A stretch of 64,000 bases of DNA from Chitinophagales bacterium (GTDB taxonomy: Bacteria; Bacteroidota; Bacteroidia; Chitinophagales; Chitinophagaceae). Made by a program: the position numbers and the translations under genes. The notes under the pieces were generated by a model, which had not been told where the DNA came from, searched no databases, and worked only from the letters and a program-made list of their open reading frames with translations. This document shows positions 1-6,596 of this stretch, piece after piece (position 1 is the stretch's first letter; every line of letters begins with the position of its first letter). The stretch spans positions 158,752-222,751 of the forward strand of contig JAJPKJ010000009.1 in assembly GCA_021323755.1 (NCBI GenBank), written 5' to 3'.

Positions 1-70
1 TGATTACTTGGGCGGAGGCAAAAAAGGTCATGCACAAGAGTGACACAATCAACAGTTTTATCTTTTTCAT
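1..70 (-). CDS. N-terminal fragment of an exported protein (runs off the left edge)
   Basis: Only the first 23 codons lie in the window. Reading leftward from the ATG at 70, the peptide begins MKKIKLLIVSLLCMTFFASA followed by Gln-Val-Ile. This is a standard Sec signal peptide: a lysine-rich start, a hydrophobic core and an Ala-x-Ala-type cleavage site before Gln. The mature protein is outside the window, so nothing can be said about its function. It lies 25 bases downstream of pyrE on the same strand and could be co-transcribed with it. Confidence 0.65.
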   Translation of the reverse strand, partial: MKKIKLLIVSLLCMTFFASAQVI

Positions 71-95
71 GATATTTATTTTAAAATTAAAAGCA

Positions 96-728
96 TTAAA
101 CGCCTTGCCATGCCGCCGGATTACTTCTCCAGTTTAGTAAGATCATTTCCTGTTCTGCAGAAACAATTCCTTTTTCTATCGCCAGTTCAACTAATGTTCC
201 ATAGTTTGTTAATGACGCGTAATCAAGTTTCGCTTCATCAAAAGCCTTTTGCGCTACATCAAATCCGTATGTAAAAATAGAAACCATTCCGATAACATCC
301 AATCCCGATTCCTTTAAAACATCAACAACCTGCAAACTGCTTTTCCCTGTAGATACAAGATCTTCAATAACGACCGTCTTTTGTCCCTTTTCATAAAAGC
401 CTTCAACCTGGTTCCCCAGTCCGTGTTCCTTTGGTTTTGAGCGCACATATATATACGGCAATTTTAGCTGGTCGGCTGCCATCGCGCCCCAAGGTATTCC
501 CGCCGTTGCGACGCCAGCCAACAATGCTGCCTCCGGGAATTTTTCAAAGATAACATTGCACATTTCGGATTTGATGAAATCGCGTATGTAAGGAAAAGAA
601 AGCGCTTTGCGATTGTCACAATACACCGGGCTTTTCCAGCCCGAAGCCCAGGTGAATGGCTGATTAGGGTTTAATTTTACCGCATTGATCTGCAATAATT
701 TTTCAGCTACTGCCTTTTCGTTTGTCAT
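96..728 (-). CDS. pyrE: Orotate phosphoribosyltransferase
   Basis: Transfers phosphoribose from PRPP to orotate to give OMP, the fifth step of de novo pyrimidine synthesis, in the cytoplasm. The PRPP-binding loop is visible as VVIEDLVSTGKSS, and the N-terminal block WASGWKSPVYCDNR is typical of bacterial PyrE. I place the start at the ATG at 728 (MTNEKAVAEKLL), giving 210 aa, the usual family length. The frame stays open 14 codons further upstream, but that segment is a hydrophobic non-family extension and overlaps the likely promoter at 733-740. The gene diverges from the Nudix gene. pyrB and pyrR lie nearby on the same strand, so this is a loose pyrimidine cluster. Confidence 0.95.
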   Translation of the reverse strand: MTNEKAVAEKLLQINAVKLNPNQPFTWASGWKSPVYCDNRKALSFPYIRDFIKSEMCNVIFEKFPEAALLAGVATAGIPWGAMAADQLKLPYIYVRSKPKEHGLGNQVEGFYEKGQKTVVIEDLVSTGKSSLQVVDVLKESGLDVIGMVSIFTYGFDVAQKAFDEAKLDYASLTNYGTLVELAIEKGIVSAEQEMILLNWRSNPAAWQGV

Positions 729-732
729 GCTG

Positions 733-740
733 CGAAGATA
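733..740 (-). promoter_or_regulatory. Likely -7 element of the pyrE promoter
   Basis: On the minus strand this reads TATCTTCG, one base from the Bacteroidota -7 consensus TAnnTTTG. A TTG lies about 20 bases upstream of it. It sits only about 4 bases before the ATG at 728, so the transcript would be almost leaderless. This supports the short pyrE start. It is a pattern match only. Confidence 0.4.
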
Positions 741-874
741 AAGATTCAAAGAACAAAGTACAAGAATCAAAAAGTCGTTTCGTTTTCTATTGCGTTGCCT
801 TTTTAGTTTGCCCTTTTCTCTTCTGCACTGAATCCTGTACCTTGTGTCTTATCATCTAACTGCTGTCTGATATT

Positions 875-1501
875 ATGCAAGTGAAAATTTATTTTGACAA
901 CCGTCCGCTTTTTTTGTGTGATGAAATTACTGATGAGATCAATCAATATATTCATCATGACGATGCCATCTTTATTGATGAATTCTCTTCGCCTGCCATC
1001 AATTCTATCATTCACGAAATGCGTTCACCAAAAATTCATGCGGGCGTTTTATATCATAATAATTTAAAAAAATTACAAAATGCTTTCTGGAGAAAATTTA
1101 CAATCATCCAGGCTGCAGGAGGACTGGTAAAGAACGAAGAAGGCGAATTGCTTTTTATTTTCAGAAGAGGCAAATGGGACCTGCCAAAAGGCAAATTAGA
1201 TAAGGGCGAAACATTAGAGCAGTGTGCTGTGCGCGAGGTTGAGGAAGAAACAGGAGTGAAAAATATCAAACTGAAAAAAAATTTAACAGTAACTTATCAC
1301 ACTTATAACGAAAATGGAAAACACTGTTTGAAAGAATCGCATTGGTTCAATATGTCAACAAGAGGGGAGCAGTCGCTGGTACCACAACAGGAAGAGCAAA
1401 TAACCCAACTGCAATGGGTAACCGAAAATAAGATCGCCGGGCTTTTAAAAAATACCTACCCCTCAATTATAGATGTGCTGATCGCCGGGGGTTATTATTA
1501 A
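875..1501 (+). CDS. Nudix hydrolase
   Basis: A 208-aa protein with a complete Nudix box around residues 105-127: GKLDKGETLEQCAVREVEEE followed by TGV. This matches GX5EX7REUXEEXGU, so it should hydrolyse a nucleoside diphosphate linked to another moiety using Mg2+. The roughly 80 residues before the Nudix fold (beginning MQVKIYFDNRPLFL) form an extra N-terminal region seen in Bacteroidota homologues. The substrate cannot be told from sequence. The gene diverges from pyrE, and its 3' end overlaps the convergent thioesterase gene by 35 bases. Confidence 0.88.
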   Translation: MQVKIYFDNRPLFLCDEITDEINQYIHHDDAIFIDEFSSPAINSIIHEMRSPKIHAGVLYHNNLKKLQNAFWRKFTIIQAAGGLVKNEEGELLFIFRRGKWDLPKGKLDKGETLEQCAVREVEEETGVKNIKLKKNLTVTYHTYNENGKHCLKESHWFNMSTRGEQSLVPQQEEQITQLQWVTENKIAGLLKNTYPSIIDVLIAGGYY

Positions 1502-1940
1502 AATGATCATTTTCGTTACGCGGTAAAATGGCAACAGTCAGCCGGCTGATGCAAACCAACTTTTCTTGATTATCAACAATTTTTATTTCCCAGACATGTG
1601 TTTTATTACCGAGATGAACCGGGGTAACAGTGCCAACCACAAAACCACTTTTTGCACTGCGGATATGATTTGCGTTGATCTCCAACCCCACGCAATAATA
1701 TTTTTCTTTATCAACGACCGATGCAGAGGCAATGCTGCCAATCGTCTCTGCCAGTGTTACAGAAGCGCCACCATGTAACAAGCCATAGGATTGAATTGTA
1801 CGATTATCAACGGGCATTGTTGCTTTTAAAAAATTTTCACCGACTTCGGTGAATTTGATACCAATATATTCAATCATGGTTTGGTTGCCGAATGATTGAA
1901 GTTGTTCTGTATTTATCGATTTATCAAACCATATTGACAT
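1467..1940 (-). CDS. Hotdog-fold thioesterase (PaaI/MenI-like acyl-CoA hydrolase)
   Basis: 157 aa, the length of a single hotdog domain. The block QSYGLLHGGASVTLAETIGS is the PaaI-family signature with its HGG turn and the catalytic-position Glu on the central helix. Later strands (CVGLEINANHIRSAKSG) match the acyl-CoA-binding edge. The usual substrates are aryl- or acyl-CoA thioesters; Bacteroidota members are often annotated as 1,4-dihydroxy-2-naphthoyl-CoA hydrolase, which cannot be confirmed here. The start is 2 bases after the coaD stop on the same strand, so the two are probably co-transcribed, and both concern CoA. The C-terminus overlaps the convergent Nudix gene. Confidence 0.85.
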   Translation of the reverse strand: MSIWFDKSINTEQLQSFGNQTMIEYIGIKFTEVGENFLKATMPVDNRTIQSYGLLHGGASVTLAETIGSIASASVVDKEKYYCVGLEINANHIRSAKSGFVVGTVTPVHLGNKTHVWEIKIVDNQEKLVCISRLTVAILPRNENDHFNNNPRRSAHL

Positions 1941-1942
1941 GT

Positions 1943-2416
1943 TCAGCTTTTTTTGTTTAAAGAATCTGCAACAACTTTTGGAAGAAACTGAGAAGCATCG
2001 CCGCCATTACGCAGTACATCCCGCACTAGGGTAGAGGCCACCGAGGTATATTGTGGAAGACAGGTGAGAAAGATTGTTTCTATATTTTTATTCAAACTCC
2101 TGTTCATATCTGCAATTGCTTTTTCATATTCAAAATCATTCACGTAACGGATGCCGCGCAAAATAAAATGAGCATCAACATTTATGCAAGCATTGATCGT
2201 CAAGCCGTCGTAAACTATGGCATCCACTTTCGGGTTGTCTTTATAAATCTCTTTCACCCATCCCAATCTTTGTTCTTCCGAAAACATAGCCTGCTTATTT
2301 GCGTTTCGTCCGATGCCGATGACTAATTTATCGAACAATGGAAGGGAACGATTTATAATATCCAAATGCCCGATCGTGATCGGATCAAAAGTACCCGGAA
2401 ATAATGCAATGCGCAT
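1943..2416 (-). CDS. coaD: Phosphopantetheine adenylyltransferase
   Basis: Catalyses ATP + 4'-phosphopantetheine to dephospho-CoA + PPi, the penultimate step of CoA synthesis. At 157 aa it has the family length. The nucleotidyltransferase motif is at the N-terminus (GTFDPITIGH). RGIRYVNDFEYE forms the substrate pocket, and the C-terminal SVASTLVRD corresponds to the ISSTxxR motif. It is first of a likely two-gene transcript with the hotdog thioesterase. The 180 bases between it and pyrB show no clear signals. Confidence 0.95.
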   Translation of the reverse strand: MRIALFPGTFDPITIGHLDIINRSLPLFDKLVIGIGRNANKQAMFSEEQRLGWVKEIYKDNPKVDAIVYDGLTINACINVDAHFILRGIRYVNDFEYEKAIADMNRSLNKNIETIFLTCLPQYTSVASTLVRDVLRNGGDASQFLPKVVADSLNKKS

Positions 2417-2597
2417 GCGATTTAATTTACGATTTTAGGTATGTGATCTCTGGTTTCCGATTTAACCCCACAAATTCTTAATTGCTAATCATTGATTTAT
2501 TTATTGTCAACCATTGTCCCGATTTCGGCAGCGTTGGTCACGATACCGTTTAGGCAACAATTGCCGGAAATATGAAAAAAAAATCAGCTATTCTGCG

Positions 2598-3530
2598 TTA
2601 GTTTTCCGTTTTTCCACCGGCAAGCAAATACAAGACAGCCATTCTAACGGCAACCCCATTTTCTACCTGCTGCAAAATTATTGATTGTTTACTATCGGCG
2701 GCATCACTATCTAATTCAACACCACGATTGATCGGACCAGGATGCATAATAATGATCTCTTTTTTCAGGCTATCGAGCAATTTCTTATTAACACCATATG
2801 CCAGACTGTATTCGCGCAGTGAAGAAAACAAAACCTGGTTTTGTCTTTCTAACTGAATGCGCAATACGTTTGCAACATCACACCATTCCAAAGCTTTTTT
2901 AAGATCGTATTCTACGCGAATATCAAAAGCCTGCTGAATATATTTGGGAATTAAGGTTGGAGGTCCGGCAACAGTTATTTCAGCACCCATTTTTTTTAGC
3001 AGATGAATATTGCTTAAGGCCACGCGCGAGTGCATAATATCGCCGATGATCGCTACTTTTTTCCCTTCCAGCGTTCCTAATTTTTCACGAATGGAGAATG
3101 CATCGAGCAATGCCTGCGTTGGATGCTCATTGATCCCGTCGCCGGCATTTACAATGGCTGCAGGAATGTGTTTGGCCAAAAAATGGGGAGCGCCGCTTGC
3201 GCTGTGGCGCATCACCACCATATCCACTTTCATGGATAAAATATTATTCACCGTATCCAATAATGTTTCGCCTTTGGAGACGGACGATGCAGATGCGGTA
3301 AAATTAATCGTGTCTGCAGACAATCTTTTTTCAGCCAACTCAAAAGAAATCCTGGTGCGCGTGGAATTTTCATAAAACAAGTTTACGATGGTCACATCGC
3401 GTAAGGTTGGCACTTTCTTTATCGGTCGCTGTAAAACTTCTTTGAATTGAGTGGCAGTATCTAAAATGAGTTGAATATCGGTAGGCGCGAGATCTCTAAT
3501 GCCAAGAAGATGTCTGGTGCTTAGTTGCAT
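2598..3530 (-). CDS. pyrB: Aspartate carbamoyltransferase, catalytic subunit
   Basis: Condenses carbamoyl phosphate and L-aspartate, the committed step of pyrimidine synthesis. 310 aa. The carbamoyl-phosphate loop FYENSTRTRISFELAEKRL lies near residue 55. HPTQALLDAF and the C-terminal HPGPINRGVELD, the aspartate-binding loop, are also present. No pyrI-type regulatory gene is adjacent. pyrR lies upstream on the same strand, but a 2.3-kb repeat-bounded element sits between them. In many Bacteroidota pyrR and pyrB are neighbours, so this looks like a split pyrRB unit. Confidence 0.96.
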   Translation of the reverse strand: MQLSTRHLLGIRDLAPTDIQLILDTATQFKEVLQRPIKKVPTLRDVTIVNLFYENSTRTRISFELAEKRLSADTINFTASASSVSKGETLLDTVNNILSMKVDMVVMRHSASGAPHFLAKHIPAAIVNAGDGINEHPTQALLDAFSIREKLGTLEGKKVAIIGDIMHSRVALSNIHLLKKMGAEITVAGPPTLIPKYIQQAFDIRVEYDLKKALEWCDVANVLRIQLERQNQVLFSSLREYSLAYGVNKKLLDSLKKEIIIMHPGPINRGVELDSDAADSKQSIILQQVENGVAVRMAVLYLLAGGKTEN

Positions 3531-3575
3531 TAAAAAGCGAAATTAGGGGAAAAGATTGAATTTATTTTAAAATCT

Positions 3576-3583
3576 CAAAAGTC
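3576..3583. repeat. Target-site duplication, left copy (8 bp)
   Basis: CAAAAGTC directly abuts the left inverted repeat. The identical 8 bases abut the outer side of the right inverted repeat at 5908-5915. Eight-base duplications are made by several transposase families, including IS1595 and IS66. Confidence 0.8.
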
Positions 3584-3607
3584 GGTAATGACGCGTTTTG
3601 AAATTAT
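3584..3607 (+). repeat. Left terminal inverted repeat (24 bp)
   Basis: Pairs with 5884-5907 in inverted orientation, with differences only at positions 5 and 12. The identity stops at both edges, which defines the arm length. The stop codon of the adjacent orphan gene lies 15 bases inside. Confidence 0.8.
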
Positions 3608-3622
3608 TTGAAATATGTTCGT

Positions 3623-4066
3623 CTACCTTTTAAATATTGTATGTTCTTTGATATAGTCATAATATCCGCGATCAGGATTTATGCCGGCCGAGCCGGAGTC
3701 TCTTGCATGCCCTTTGCTTCCTACCCATTCTATACTTTGAGATGCATTGATGTTTAGCGTATCACCTAGTTTTCTTGGGGAGGCATAATCATAGACTTCA
3801 GCACTCTTGCCTTTAATTATACAGAAATAAAATTCTACAGAATCTCTAGGATCATAATTTTGCACATTCGAATTCAGAATCTCTAATCTAAGAATGCCAT
3901 AATTATGGTTGCTGGGAATCTCTATAATCTTTGTTATTACACCCGAAAAAATAAGATGAGTTTGTTCGAATGATGATTTGTTTCGAGCACGTTCTATACC
4001 CCACCGATTCACCCAATACCCAAACCAAATAATGCCAACAATAATAAGGATAAGGAATCGCCTCAT
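3623..4066 (-). CDS. Hypothetical membrane-anchored protein (element cargo)
   Basis: 147 aa, not recognised as a known family. Residues 1-18 (MRRFLILIIVGIIWFGYW) form one hydrophobic N-terminal segment, either an uncleaved anchor or a signal peptide. The remainder is soluble and beta-rich with many Asn, Ser and Asp residues and no catalytic motif that I can see. The stop lies 15 bases inside the left end of the repeat-bounded element, and transcription runs outward toward pyrB. Two copies of the ATTGCTAACTT motif lie upstream of its start. An overlapping frame at 3903-4115 looks like a shadow. Confidence 0.6.
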   Translation of the reverse strand: MRRFLILIIVGIIWFGYWVNRWGIERARNKSSFEQTHLIFSGVITKIIEIPSNHNYGILRLEILNSNVQNYDPRDSVEFYFCIIKGKSAEVYDYASPRKLGDTLNINASQSIEWVGSKGHARDSGSAGINPDRGYYDYIKEHTIFKR

Positions 4067-4105
4067 AGATCAATATTTTGTCGGGTTGGTTAAATGTGGC
4101 AATTA

Positions 4106-4116
4106 AAGTTAGCAAT
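4106..4116 (-). repeat. Third copy of the ATTGCTAACTT motif
   Basis: On the minus strand this reads ATTGCTAACTT, the core of the 17-bp arms at 4173-4189 and 5005-5021. It lies about 40 bases upstream of the ATG at 4066, facing the gene in the same orientation as the other copies face theirs. It may be an operator or promoter part rather than a transposon end. Confidence 0.5.
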
Positions 4117-4172
4117 TATTTAGTTTCACTTATTTTCTTGTATGAGCCTCTTTTATTAGGCGCTTCGACTGG

Positions 4173-4189
4173 AACTAAGTTAGCAATAT
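4173..4189 (+). repeat. Left arm of a perfect 17-bp inverted repeat
   Basis: AACTAAGTTAGCAATAT here is the exact reverse complement of 5005-5021. Together the arms enclose 849 bp that hold the middle orphan gene. No target duplication flanks this pair, and the match ends sharply at both edges. Confidence 0.75.
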
Positions 4190-4212
4190 CTTCAAAAGTC
4201 GTTACTTTTAAG

Positions 4213-4237
4213 AAAAAACTGCCTGTATTTTAGGCAG
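4213..4237 (-). terminator. Weak minus-strand terminator inside the element
   Basis: On the minus strand, CTGCCT and AGGCAG form a 6-bp stem with a 7-base loop followed by six T. No minus-strand gene within the element precedes it. It could only stop transcripts that enter from pyrR, which would help uncouple pyrB from pyrR. The stem is short, so confidence is low. Confidence 0.35.
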
Positions 4238-4341
4238 AATAGAATTAGTCTATATTCAACTAGCGCTTTGATGTTATAATTTTTATAAGGAAACAATTTT
4301 TCCTTCTGTCATTCTATCAATAAATCTATGTTGCGGAAACT

Positions 4342-4776
4342 ATGCGACTGAAAAAAATGACAATTTTATTTTTAGCTTCACTTCCAGTAGCAGTTGGAAT
4401 TTTGTGCAATACTTGTTTTTCCTTGCGTGCATATAGAAAAGATTTGCTTTCTGATAACAAAGACCTCATTGATAATGCTTGTTTTAAGTTGGGAGAAATA
4501 AAGGATACTGCCGCGGTGAAACTATTATTAACGAAAATCTTAGACCCGAGAATGTCGACAGATTTTAGGTTTAAGGGAATGACCGTGAACTATTGTAAGC
4601 TTTCTGCATTACAGAAGATTTCCGGAGTTGGAAAAGGGATTAAGCTCGACCAATTTAAAGTTGACACTCTCACAACAATTTTTTATATCGATTGGGCGAT
4701 AAAAAGCGGTTACATTAAAAGCAGAGAAGAAGTTGATATCTACTTCTACAAAGAGGGACTGCATATCAAAAATTGA
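4342..4776 (+). CDS. Hypothetical protein with HEAT-like helical repeat (element cargo)
   Basis: 144 aa of unknown family. The N-terminus MRLKKMTILFLASLPVAVGI is a hydrophobic export or anchor segment, with Cys residues just after it (LCNTC), possibly a lipobox-like site. Residues around 38-68 (NACFKLGEIKDTAAVKLLL) resemble a HEAT-type helical hairpin of the kind that sums over elements. The gene sits between the arms of the perfect 17-bp inverted repeat and is the only gene there. I see no enzyme motif. Confidence 0.6.
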   Translation: MRLKKMTILFLASLPVAVGILCNTCFSLRAYRKDLLSDNKDLIDNACFKLGEIKDTAAVKLLLTKILDPRMSTDFRFKGMTVNYCKLSALQKISGVGKGIKLDQFKVDTLTTIFYIDWAIKSGYIKSREEVDIYFYKEGLHIKN

Positions 4777-4849
4777 TTCTTATTTCAAAACCTGAATGGG
4801 GATACGCATTTCCGTTAATTATGTAAATGATGGGCACTAACTATTTATT

Positions 4850-4916
4850 GTGGTCAAATACTTCCGGCGGATCATGATCATGCAAATCGGCGCCAGGTGG
4901 TCAAGGTCCTCCGGCG
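4850..4916. repeat. Two spaced direct repeats resembling an IS21-family end
   Basis: The pattern GTGGTCAA-N5-TCCGGCG occurs twice with identical spacing, at 4850-4869 and 4897-4916. Repeated GTGGTCA...CCG blocks of this sort occur in multiple copies at the ends of IS21-type elements in Bacteroidota, where they are thought to bind transposase. No istA or istB frame is present, so this would be a relic. The rest of 4777-5092 shows nothing else except the inverted-repeat arm at 5005-5021. Confidence 0.4.
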
Positions 4917-5004
4917 CTAACTCGAACCCAATAGAACTGAAAAATTATCAGAATTTGCCGAAAATTTTAACCTAATTCTGTCCAAGAATTAAGGGGTCGA
5001 TACA

Positions 5005-5021
5005 ATATTGCTAACTTAGTT
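5005..5021 (-). repeat. Right arm of the perfect 17-bp inverted repeat
   Basis: Exact reverse complement of 4173-4189. It lies 71 bases upstream of the ATG at 5093, so each arm also faces an outward-transcribed gene. Confidence 0.75.
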
Positions 5022-5092
5022 GTTATTGAAGCATCTAAGAAAAGAGATAAATATAAACACACCAACAAATAACCAAAACAAGAAACTAGAAT

Positions 5093-5845
5093 ATGGAAGT
5101 ACACCACCACCCTGACCTGCATCATAGACCCAAAAAATGGAAGGAATATCTATTAGAATTCTTAATGATATTTCTTGCTGTGACACTTGGTTTTTTTGCA
5201 GAGAATATACGCGAATCTTTAGTGGAACAGAATAAGGAAAAGCAGTTTATTTTATCAATGATTGAAGACTTGAAGTCAGATACTATCATATTTCGCCAAA
5301 ACATTGATAACTGGTATGGAAACACAATCCAGATAGATACATTGGTGGCCTTATTAACTAATGCCGATATTAAAAATAAATCAGGACGTATCTATAATCT
5401 GGAAAGAGTAGCTACTCGCAATATTACTCTACCATTTTACAATAGTCGCACATTTGAGCAAATGAAAAATTCAGGGAGTCTCACGCTCATACGAAAGGCA
5501 GCAATAGCAAATGCAATTACGAATTATTATAATAGCATCAGGAGGCTCGATGAATTTAGAGCCCTTTTTAGTGGAACTCATGAACAATTGATAAAAGATG
5601 AATACCTGATTTTCGACAGTTACACTCTTTTTCAAACAAAGCAGAAGAGACCGTACAAATTGCTAACCATCACTGGAAACCCTTCATTTACCAAGTTCGA
5701 CACAAAAGATTTTAATCAGTATCTGGCTCGTCTTAACCGCTATTATACCTTGAATCTGGTTATATTAGATTGGGTAGCGAATTATTACCTCCCTGCAACA
5801 AAAAAACTGCTTTCCTTATTACAAACTAATTACGGAAATGAATGA
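5093..5845 (+). CDS. Hypothetical Bacteroidota membrane-anchored protein (element cargo)
   Basis: 250 aa. A His-rich lead (MEVHHHPDLHHRPKKW) is followed by a single transmembrane segment at about residues 19-37 (LLEFLMIFLAVTLGFFAEN) and a charged Glu/Lys-rich coiled segment. The long C-terminal part is helical and soluble. Proteins of this shape, with an EFLMIFLAVTLGFFAEN-type anchor, recur as single genes in Bacteroidota, but I know of no function. It is the rightmost gene of the repeat-bounded element. Its stop is 38 bases inside the right inverted repeat, and transcription runs outward. Confidence 0.7.
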   Translation: MEVHHHPDLHHRPKKWKEYLLEFLMIFLAVTLGFFAENIRESLVEQNKEKQFILSMIEDLKSDTIIFRQNIDNWYGNTIQIDTLVALLTNADIKNKSGRIYNLERVATRNITLPFYNSRTFEQMKNSGSLTLIRKAAIANAITNYYNSIRRLDEFRALFSGTHEQLIKDEYLIFDSYTLFQTKQKRPYKLLTITGNPSFTKFDTKDFNQYLARLNRYYTLNLVILDWVANYYLPATKKLLSLLQTNYGNE

Positions 5846-5883
5846 AGAAAAGCACGAACGCACAACATTCGGTTTGCCGCTGG

Positions 5884-5907
5884 ATAATTTCAAAATGCGT
5901 CACTACC
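5884..5907 (-). repeat. Right terminal inverted repeat (24 bp)
   Basis: Inverted partner of 3584-3607 with 22 of 24 positions identical. It ends exactly at the copy of CAAAAGTC at 5908. Confidence 0.8.
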
Positions 5908-5915
5908 CAAAAGTC
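5908..5915. repeat. Target-site duplication, right copy (8 bp)
   Basis: CAAAAGTC, identical to 3576-3583 and in the same orientation, immediately outside the right terminal repeat. Confidence 0.8.
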
Positions 5916-5969
5916 GGGAGATGCCCATTTCTGCATGCTGGTCACCGGTAACCGGCAATCATGATTTTT

Positions 5970-6491
5970 TTATACTAATGCCACCTGCTCTTCTCCATCT
6001 TTTTCTTTCCAAAAGACTTTTACTTTTTGTGAAATGATCGAATCGATGGATTTGCCGATATAATCTGCCTGTATGGGTAATTGGCGACTAAATCTTCTGT
6101 CAATTAAAATACACAATTCAACTTTGGATGGTCTGCCATAATCGAGCAGTGCGTCAAGCGCCGCGCGGATGGTTCTGCCCGTATATAATACATCATCAAT
6201 TAAGATGACATTTTTATTTTCGATCGAAAAAGGAATATTGGTTTGATTGACATTATGCAAACCCTGTCGCACATCATCACGGTAAAAAGTGATATCTAAT
6301 TTGCCATAACAGATCTTTTCGCCAGGCAGTTGTTTTTTTATTTCTGCGACAATTCTGTCAGAAAAAAATATTCCTCTTGGCTGAAGCCCGATTAAGACGG
6401 TGTTTGCAAGATCAATATGATTTTCGAGCAATTGATTGCTTAACCGCTGAATGGTAAAAGCCAATTGTTGTTCGCTGAGAATGGTTTTCAA
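5970..6491 (-). CDS. pyrR: PyrR: bifunctional pyrimidine regulator / uracil phosphoribosyltransferase
   Basis: Family members bind pyr mRNA leaders and also convert uracil + PRPP to UMP. The PRPP motif is clear (VILIDDVLYTGRTIRAALDA), as are GLQPRGIFFSDRI near the N-terminus and RPSKVELCILIDRR. Family proteins begin about at KTILSEQQL, so I place the start at a TTG at 6491 (173 aa). An ATG at 6539 would add 16 hydrophobic residues with no family match. There is no obvious RNA-binding leader in front of pyrB or pyrE, so an attenuation role here is unproven. The insertion described at 3584-5907 separates it from pyrB. Confidence 0.88.
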   Translation of the reverse strand: MKTILSEQQLAFTIQRLSNQLLENHIDLANTVLIGLQPRGIFFSDRIVAEIKKQLPGEKICYGKLDITFYRDDVRQGLHNVNQTNIPFSIENKNVILIDDVLYTGRTIRAALDALLDYGRPSKVELCILIDRRFSRQLPIQADYIGKSIDSIISQKVKVFWKEKDGEEQVALV

Positions 6492-6540
6492 AAATGAAAA
6501 TTTGTATAAAAATAATTCAAACGCTTTTAATATAAACAAA

Positions 6541-6570
6541 TAAAAAAGCTGCTATTGGATAGCAGCTTTT
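6541..6570 (-). terminator. Rho-independent terminator of the outer-membrane protein gene at 6597
   Basis: A perfect 12-bp stem (6544-6555 with 6559-6570) around the triloop TGG. On the minus strand the stem is followed by a run of T. It ends the transcript of the barrel gene just before pyrR. Confidence 0.85.
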
Positions 6571-6596
6571 ACAATACAATAAAAATTCAGGTGATT

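Larger units (their letters stand above)
3584..5907. mobile_element. Transposase-less element of 2.3 kb with terminal inverted repeats and three cargo genes
   Basis: The left end (3584-3607) begins GGTAATGACGCG. The right end (5884-5907), read on the minus strand, begins GGTAGTGACGCA. The two 24-base arms agree at 22 of 24 positions and are flanked by perfect 8-bp direct repeats. No transposase reading frame lies inside. The contents are three genes of unknown function, a nested perfect 17-bp inverted repeat and a pair of IS21-like repeats. Removing the element leaves pyrR and pyrB on one strand about 115 bases apart. Ends starting with GG plus an 8-bp duplication suggest an IS1595-type mobiliser, but the family is not established. 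The repeats are read directly; mobility is inferred. Confidence 0.75.

Noticed and set aside
3903..4115. A 70-aa frame overlapping the start of the cargo gene at 3623-4066
   Set aside because: It overlaps most of a more plausible gene in another frame and has no signal peptide or family features.
5874..5931. A short open stretch ending KVGRCPFLHAGHR that recalls the start of catalase-peroxidase
   Set aside because: It is under 25 codons, runs across the right inverted repeat and target duplication, and has no supporting signals. The resemblance is too short to count.
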